Below the pieces are notes generated by a model. It saw only the letters and a list, made by a program, of their open reading frames with translations. It was not told the origin of the DNA and searched no databases. Shown one piece after another: positions 59,137 to 64,000 of a stretch of 64,000 nucleotides of DNA. This DNA comes from Clarkia xantiana subsp. parviflora. Taxonomy: Eukaryota; Streptophyta; Magnoliopsida; Myrtales; Onagraceae. The DNA is taken from the NCBI GenBank assembly GCA_036873135.1, contig JAPTYO010000003.1, positions 29,454,763 through 29,518,762 of the forward strand, written 5' to 3'. The translations under genes and the position numbers were made by a program. Numbering within the stretch: the first letter of the stretch is position 1; each line of letters begins with the position of its first letter.

Positions 59137-62068
59137 ATGAAATCAAGGTGGACAAAAGTTCTAGACAATGGGAACAAAATTGTTGTTAAGCAGATTTCGG
59201 AGGGCAGAACATGCGCTATGAATCATTCTGGTCTGAAACGGAAGAGATTTAATGACTGCAAGACGAAATGCACCACTTGCCTTAGAAAATCTTCATTGAA
59301 GAACTATTCAAATTTCATGGAGAGTGGGTTGCCGAACCGTGTGTTGTTCTATGAAAACAATGAATGGAATGACTTCCCTGCTAATGTTGTTGAGTTGGTC
59401 AGGCAACAGTTTGTGTTGAAAAATGCAGCCGTCGAGGTGAAATTCGATGACTGCCACTATTTACTGGACATCTTATACATGACTAAGTGCGATTTGAGAA
59501 ATGGGGTGCAGAAACACATCGCTTGGATCGATGAAGCAGGTGGTCATTTTTTTCCGGATGTTGGGGCCCAGGAAAGCGGCCATTCGGAATTAGAGAGAGA
59601 CGGAGGTTTGGTGCTTCAAATTCGCGAAGGTGATAGAGATATCAAGCTCGAGCTTCAAATTGACATTGGTGGTGCCCCAGTGTTTGATCTGGAGGGGTGT
59701 GTTGAGGAGTCTAATTCTCCTGCCAAGAGAATCAAAATTAGGCGTAAAATTGTTGGCCACAATGATAATGATGATGAACATATTGATGGCGACCAAGAGT
59801 CTATTGTGAAAGTAGAGGTGGCGGTTGAAGGAGGCCGGAATGGATCCGAAGAAGTTGCAAAGCAGGTGGGGCCCGCGATTCAAACTTTGGATCCCGATAC
59901 CGTGAGAAAGACATTTATTTCTGGCATGTCGGCGTTAGTTGGGCGCACAGAAGTAGTTGAAGTCAAGGCTTGCTCAAGGCACTTGATGCAGACTCGGTTG
60001 GAAATCTTTGAAAAGCAAGTAGATATTACTAGGGATAGACGAGGGGATGCTAATGTTAAATATGCTTGGCTTGCTGCTGATAAGGATGCTTTATGTAGCC
60101 TCTCGGTATATGGACTTGGTGCAGGTGGATTTAGTAGCATGTTTCAGAGTAGCTCTGGAGTTTACCTATCGCCAATCAATCTCCCATACGTTAGGTTTGC
60201 TATTTTTGATTTTTCTGGTTATCCATTTTGTTTCATTGCATGTTTGTTTTTATACAGGATTATACTAGCAGGCATTCTCTACAGTTTTGACCCCTTGAGA
60301 GGAAAATCCTTGCTGTTGGCATGAGCATGACTAGTTTGCTCCATATATATCTTATGTTTCTGATGATAATGTGTTTTGTAGATTGATTTTTATATTTTCT
60401 TTTTCTTATACAGTGCAAGTAATTGCGCTGCTGACCAGGACGGAATGCAGCATCTTGTTCTATGTCGTGTCATACTGGGAAAGGTTGAATTGGTTCGTCC
60501 TGGGTCAGAACAGGTAGTTCCTAGTGATTTGAACTTTGACAGTGGAGTGGACTGTCTTCACAATCCGTGCCGTTACTTAGTTTGGAGTATGAATACAAGT
60601 ACCCACATACTCCCCGAATATCTCGTCAGTTTCAGGACAGAATCCAAAGCTGAAGGTGCATTTAATTTCATACTAGCTGTTTCATTATGCTAGCTATTGT
60701 AACCGCTAGTACCAAAAATTATGGCCGTGATCATTGGATAAGATTCTGCCACCTCGTTCAGAACTTTAAAAGACGAGCAAAATTACTCTAACAGAACACT
60801 GTCTAGTTAATACGTGAACGTTTTTTTTTTTTTTTTGACGAAGTGGCAAAATCTTATCAATAGATCATTCCTAGAATTAAATTGGTGCTGGAATAAGTGC
60901 AAATCTGTGGTTGTTGCTAACTGGAGGTATCCAGAAGTACAGACTAATGCTTGCAGATGTGTGGCAGATGCTCTGTTAAGAAAAGAAAGCACGAACGAAG
61001 TATTACAAAAGGCAGCTGGTCAAGTTTTCAAGGGTGGGATGCAACTTCAACGTTCTCCAGTTAAGCCATGAAACCTTTCAAATTTTGATTCCATAACGTT
61101 TATGCATTGGTATTCTGAAGTTAAATGTCTATATGTTTATGCATAATTAAAAGCAGAATTAAGATCCTAAAAACAGTCTCAACTATATGTCGTATTGCTA
61201 ATCGCTGTCCCATATTTAAAATGTTGATATTTGGTGTCCCAACTATCAGATCTGTTGCTTTTTAACTTTTTTCGACTGATTCTTTACGTTAATTTGACGT
61301 TTCAAGCAAATTTAAACATGTTGTTTTTCACTTTTCCGAAGTATTAGATTTGTTGCTCATGGTTAAAATATGTTTTTGTTCTGTCAATTTTAAGAGACAA
61401 GTGGAAATCAATCAATCTGATAGTTGGGACACCGAAATCAACATTTTAAATCTAAGACAGCGATTAGCAACATAATTTATAGTTTAGACTGTTTTAAGGA
61501 TCTTAACCCTTAAAAGCAAGGGGCTATAATATCTTCCATCAAAGTTTACCCAACCATATTCAAAGGATACTGTGTATTTTTCAGGAGGGAATATCACCAC
61601 CATTGTTGAACTCGGTAAAAGCTCCAAAATCTCCATGGATGCCATTCCCTCTGTTGTTTGATGCCATATCGAAGGAAGTGGCCTCCAAGGATATGAACAC
61701 AATTTATGCTCATTACGAACTTCTCATGGTATAAACACACTGTACGTGATCTTTTCTTATATTCTCTAAATCCTTCCTATATTGACATCTGATATGTGGT
61801 AGCAGAAGAAGGTGATTAATCGTGAAGACTTCGTTTCGAGGTTAAGAATGACTGTTGGAGATCAGTTATTGAGGTCCACTCTGTTGAATCTCCAGGGCAA
61901 GGTAATAATTCAAAGAATTTTATGAACATGTAGGGCACACTAAAAAGAACAGGAGCTCCATCTGAATTGTCTGGTGTTAATTCGGTGTTGTTGTATCTGC
62001 AGCTACCGCAAGTACGACGCAGTGCTACAGAGAAGCTTACAGTTCCAGAGCAGAAGCAAGAATGCTGA
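59137..62068 (+). CDS. RCD1/SRO-type protein (WWE, PARP-like, RST)
   Basis: Plant nuclear hub protein related to RADICAL-INDUCED CELL DEATH1; its RST domain binds transcription factors and its PARP-like fold is generally inactive. Exons by eye: 59137-60194, 60414-about 60655, 61585-61728, 61806-61901, 62003-62068. WWE domain at about residues 60-140 (VLFYENNEWNDFP, IAWIDEAGGHFFPDV); PARP-like domain at about 250-430 (RRGDANVKYAWLAADKDAL, QHLVLCRVILGKVELV, HILPEYLVSF); RST in the last 100 residues (KSPWMPFPLLFDAISKEVA, REDFVSRLRMTVGDQLL). Start 59137 is the first in-frame ATG. The join between exons 2 and 3 is out of phase with the best donor (60656); a missed mini-exon, a weaker donor (60679) or a defect must be assumed. 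The intron there contains two hairpin repeats. Confidence 0.88.
60727..60870. repeat. Small inverted repeat with poly-T in the SRO intron
   Basis: TTGGATAAGATTCTGCCAC (about 60735) and its near inverse GTGGCAAAATCTTATCAA (about 60844) face each other across about 90 bp, with an 18-T run beside the right arm. It could be a small MITE or a decayed poly(A)-tailed insertion on the minus strand. Confidence 0.5.
61159..61506. mobile_element. Foldback MITE in the SRO intron, 348 bp
   Basis: Arms of about 95 bp are inverted copies: the left begins TTAAGATCCTAAAAACAGTC and the right ends with GACTGTTTTAAGGATCTTAA. GTGTCCCAACTATCAGAT and its inverse close the inner ends. The target duplication is unclear because the ends are themselves TTAA palindromes. 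Confidence 0.7.
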
Positions 62069-62331
62069 TGCTTCTGCGTAAACCCTAAAATGCCGTGTTT
62101 CGCGTTGTTTTCGCTTTTATATGATTGCCTATGTGAAGTAAGTGTGACTTCTCTCTAAGTTTGCTTGTTGCTTTTGAGGATCTTGTTGTTGGTTTCAACT
62201 TTTCAGTCATTCTTGTGTCGAATCTCATGTATTCATATTCGCGCAAATAAGTCATACAGTTGTGTTCAAATCAAATACTTCTGTTTCAACAATTTGTTTA
62301 CAATTCAAGGATACAAAACCCGACTTGATCG

Positions 62332-63864
62332 TTAAAACGTTTTGTTGTCCTCATCAGAATTAGGGTCCCAACCCGGGGGCTTGATGTTTGGCCAGTCACC
62401 ACGGCATCCTAACCTTATGTAGAGGCTCTTCTTACCTTTATAAACATTGAACACAAAATTAATATAGTTTCCAGGTGCTCAGTAGTTAAACTAACTAATT
62501 ATGAGTACCTGAAAGCTGCTTATCGGATATAATTAGTCGTTTAAGCGCGCTAAGACATGCCTGAGCCACGCTCTTCACATGAGCAGCGTCCCACCCTTGA
62601 AGCTTCACAACTACATCTGCATTCGAGTAACCGAGAAAGCCTTGTTCTTTGTGTCTTATTGCCTCTTCTTTTGCTGTATCTTCATCTGCATATATAACGT
62701 GAAAATATATAAGCAAAGCAACTACTAATATCTATGATGGGACACACATGGCTATAGAATAAGATCAGAAAAACAATACAGCTATTATTGTACACAATCT
62801 TTCTTGGAAATTAGACAAATTGAAGATCAACTAAGAAACTCATTTCAGAAGCCTAATATACATAATTATTTTTGAAATAAGAATCCGCTTTTCAGTTCCA
62901 AAACCTGAACTAAAAGTGTATTATTATTCACACATTTTACTGAAAAATAATAAAAAGTTAACTGGACCTTCAGATTAAAAAAGAAAACCTCAAACCCGAA
63001 GTCTAATATTCACGCAATTTTTTCTTCTTCTGAAAACGAGTAAAGCTAGATATTCAGCCTGAAAACTCAAATTGAAGCTTCATGTACACAAGTTTTCATG
63101 AGAAAATTTAGAGTTGAGCTAAAAAAAACCCAAACCAGAATAAGAAACTAAAGAGAGCAGAATTCTTTGTTTAATCAATATGATAATAGTAAAAAACAGA
63201 GAGAGATTATTGTTTAAGACTTCCATATTGGTGATAGTGATTAGTTAAACGAGCCTCCAAAACTAAGTCAAAGTTACTCATCTAATTACCTGCAGCTTCA
63301 GTTTCCGACACCCAAACAGTAAACCCAGAGTAAAGATGTCTCCATTTACTTGCTCTTCTGGCTGCTCCTGGGAGTCCTCCCAGTGTTGCAACAACAGCTC
63401 GAACTTGACTGTTTGATCAAACAAAGGAACGAAAGAATTGAGACATGTTGATGAATGAAGAGGCGGAATTTACAGAAGTTGGGTCAGTAAATGGATTTAC
63501 CTACTCACACTCTCAAGAACTACACTCTCAGCTTCAGCTACGGAGTCAAATCCTTCAGCAGCAACCCCTGAAATTGATTACTCAACTTGTTAATAGCGGC
63601 ATGATTTAGATTCCCAGTGCAACTTGGTTTACTTATGTATCTGAGGTACAGACATGGTGACTTCTGATAGATTGTGAATTATCAAGTGTGATACAAAGGA
63701 TATCTTCAGAAAAGACACAAGTTATGATTTCAGATGCATAGAACATTTGAAGACATTGGAGATCACATGCATATTGTATCAATAGAGTGCTTCTTTACTC
63801 ACAGGAATCAATTGTCTGCTTGGTGAATGTTTCCAAAAGCTCTTTGGTATCAAGAGGCGTATAC
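62332..63864 (-). CDS. Shikimate-kinase-like protein SKL2-type, 3' part only
   Basis: Five 3' exons on the minus strand: 63803-63864, 63501-63567, 63290-63408, 62509-62685 and 62332-62435, in frame with GT-AG introns; the 5' part lies beyond the window end. Readable blocks include WVAAEGFDSVAEAESVVLES, AVVATLGGLPGAARRASKW, RHLYSGFTVW, DVVVKLQGWDAAHVKSVAQA and RLGCRGDWPNIKPPGW at the C-terminus. These recall the C-terminal half of plastid 'inactive shikimate kinase like 2' proteins, which resemble shikimate kinase but are not thought to make shikimate-3-phosphate. The P-loop region is not in the window, so activity cannot be judged. The gene converges on SRO with 264 bp between stop codons. 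Confidence 0.78.
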
Positions 63865-64000
63865 CTGAAATCATGAGTTAAGACTTATAATCAGAAGATA
63901 GAAAAAATGGAAGACACTAGTACACTATAGTAGTATTGCAGAACAGAAAGTGAGTAGTGATATTCAGGTGTTCATTCTTTTTATGAAGAAGAAATTAATG

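Overview
The window is nuclear DNA of a dicotyledonous plant. Genes have many short GT-AG introns in AT-rich sequence, products match plant-specific families (group III XTH, plastid GPAT/ATS1, RCD1/SRO, plastid shikimate-kinase-like SKL2), and most intergenic DNA is plant transposons. I cannot name the species. All exon structures were read by eye from splice signals and protein similarity remembered from the families; no search was run.

Layout. 1-8.1 kb: gene-poor AT-rich DNA with a Helitron-type end, two hAT-like MITEs and two local tandem duplications. 8.17-17.19 kb (+): a four-exon XTH27-30-type xyloglucan endotransglucosylase/hydrolase gene whose third intron holds a complete, very young Ty1/copia element (10077-15123) in antisense orientation. 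17.84-19.60 kb: a well-delimited non-autonomous Helitron. 19.77-22.97 kb (-): a five-exon ABHD17-type alpha/beta hydrolase (protein depalmitoylase family) whose Cys-rich C-terminus is expanded by a 24-bp minisatellite; a 1.7-kb Mutator-like foldback element (23213-24906) sits about 250 bp upstream of its start codon. 26.3-26.7 kb: a TRIM. 26.98-31.06 kb: a decayed Ty3/gypsy element lacking integrase. 31.7-37.3 kb: a set of MITEs with clean target-site duplications.

38.68-43.17 kb (-): a complete twelve-exon gene for plastid glycerol-3-phosphate acyltransferase (ATS1), the first step of the plastid ('prokaryotic') glycerolipid pathway. 43.59-48.63 kb: a second copia-derived element with two identical LTRs around a coding region full of stops. 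50.3-51.7 kb: MITEs. 51.7-56.12 kb: a broken L1-type LINE ending in a poly(A) tract. 56.2-56.45 kb: an insertion of plastid accD DNA (NUPT). 58.4-62.07 kb (+): an RCD1/SRO-type gene (WWE, PARP-like and RST domains) with an uORF and a puzzling intron. 62.33-63.86 kb (-): the 3' half of an SKL2-like gene, tail-to-tail with SRO and continuing past the window edge.

The five host genes do not form an operon or an obvious pathway cluster; two (ATS1, SKL2) are plastid-targeted families. The most notable material is the interplay of genes and mobile DNA: a young LTR element inside an XTH intron, a long hairpin element in a hydrolase promoter, a minisatellite that rewrites a protein tail, and a coding-dead LTR element that apparently moved recently.
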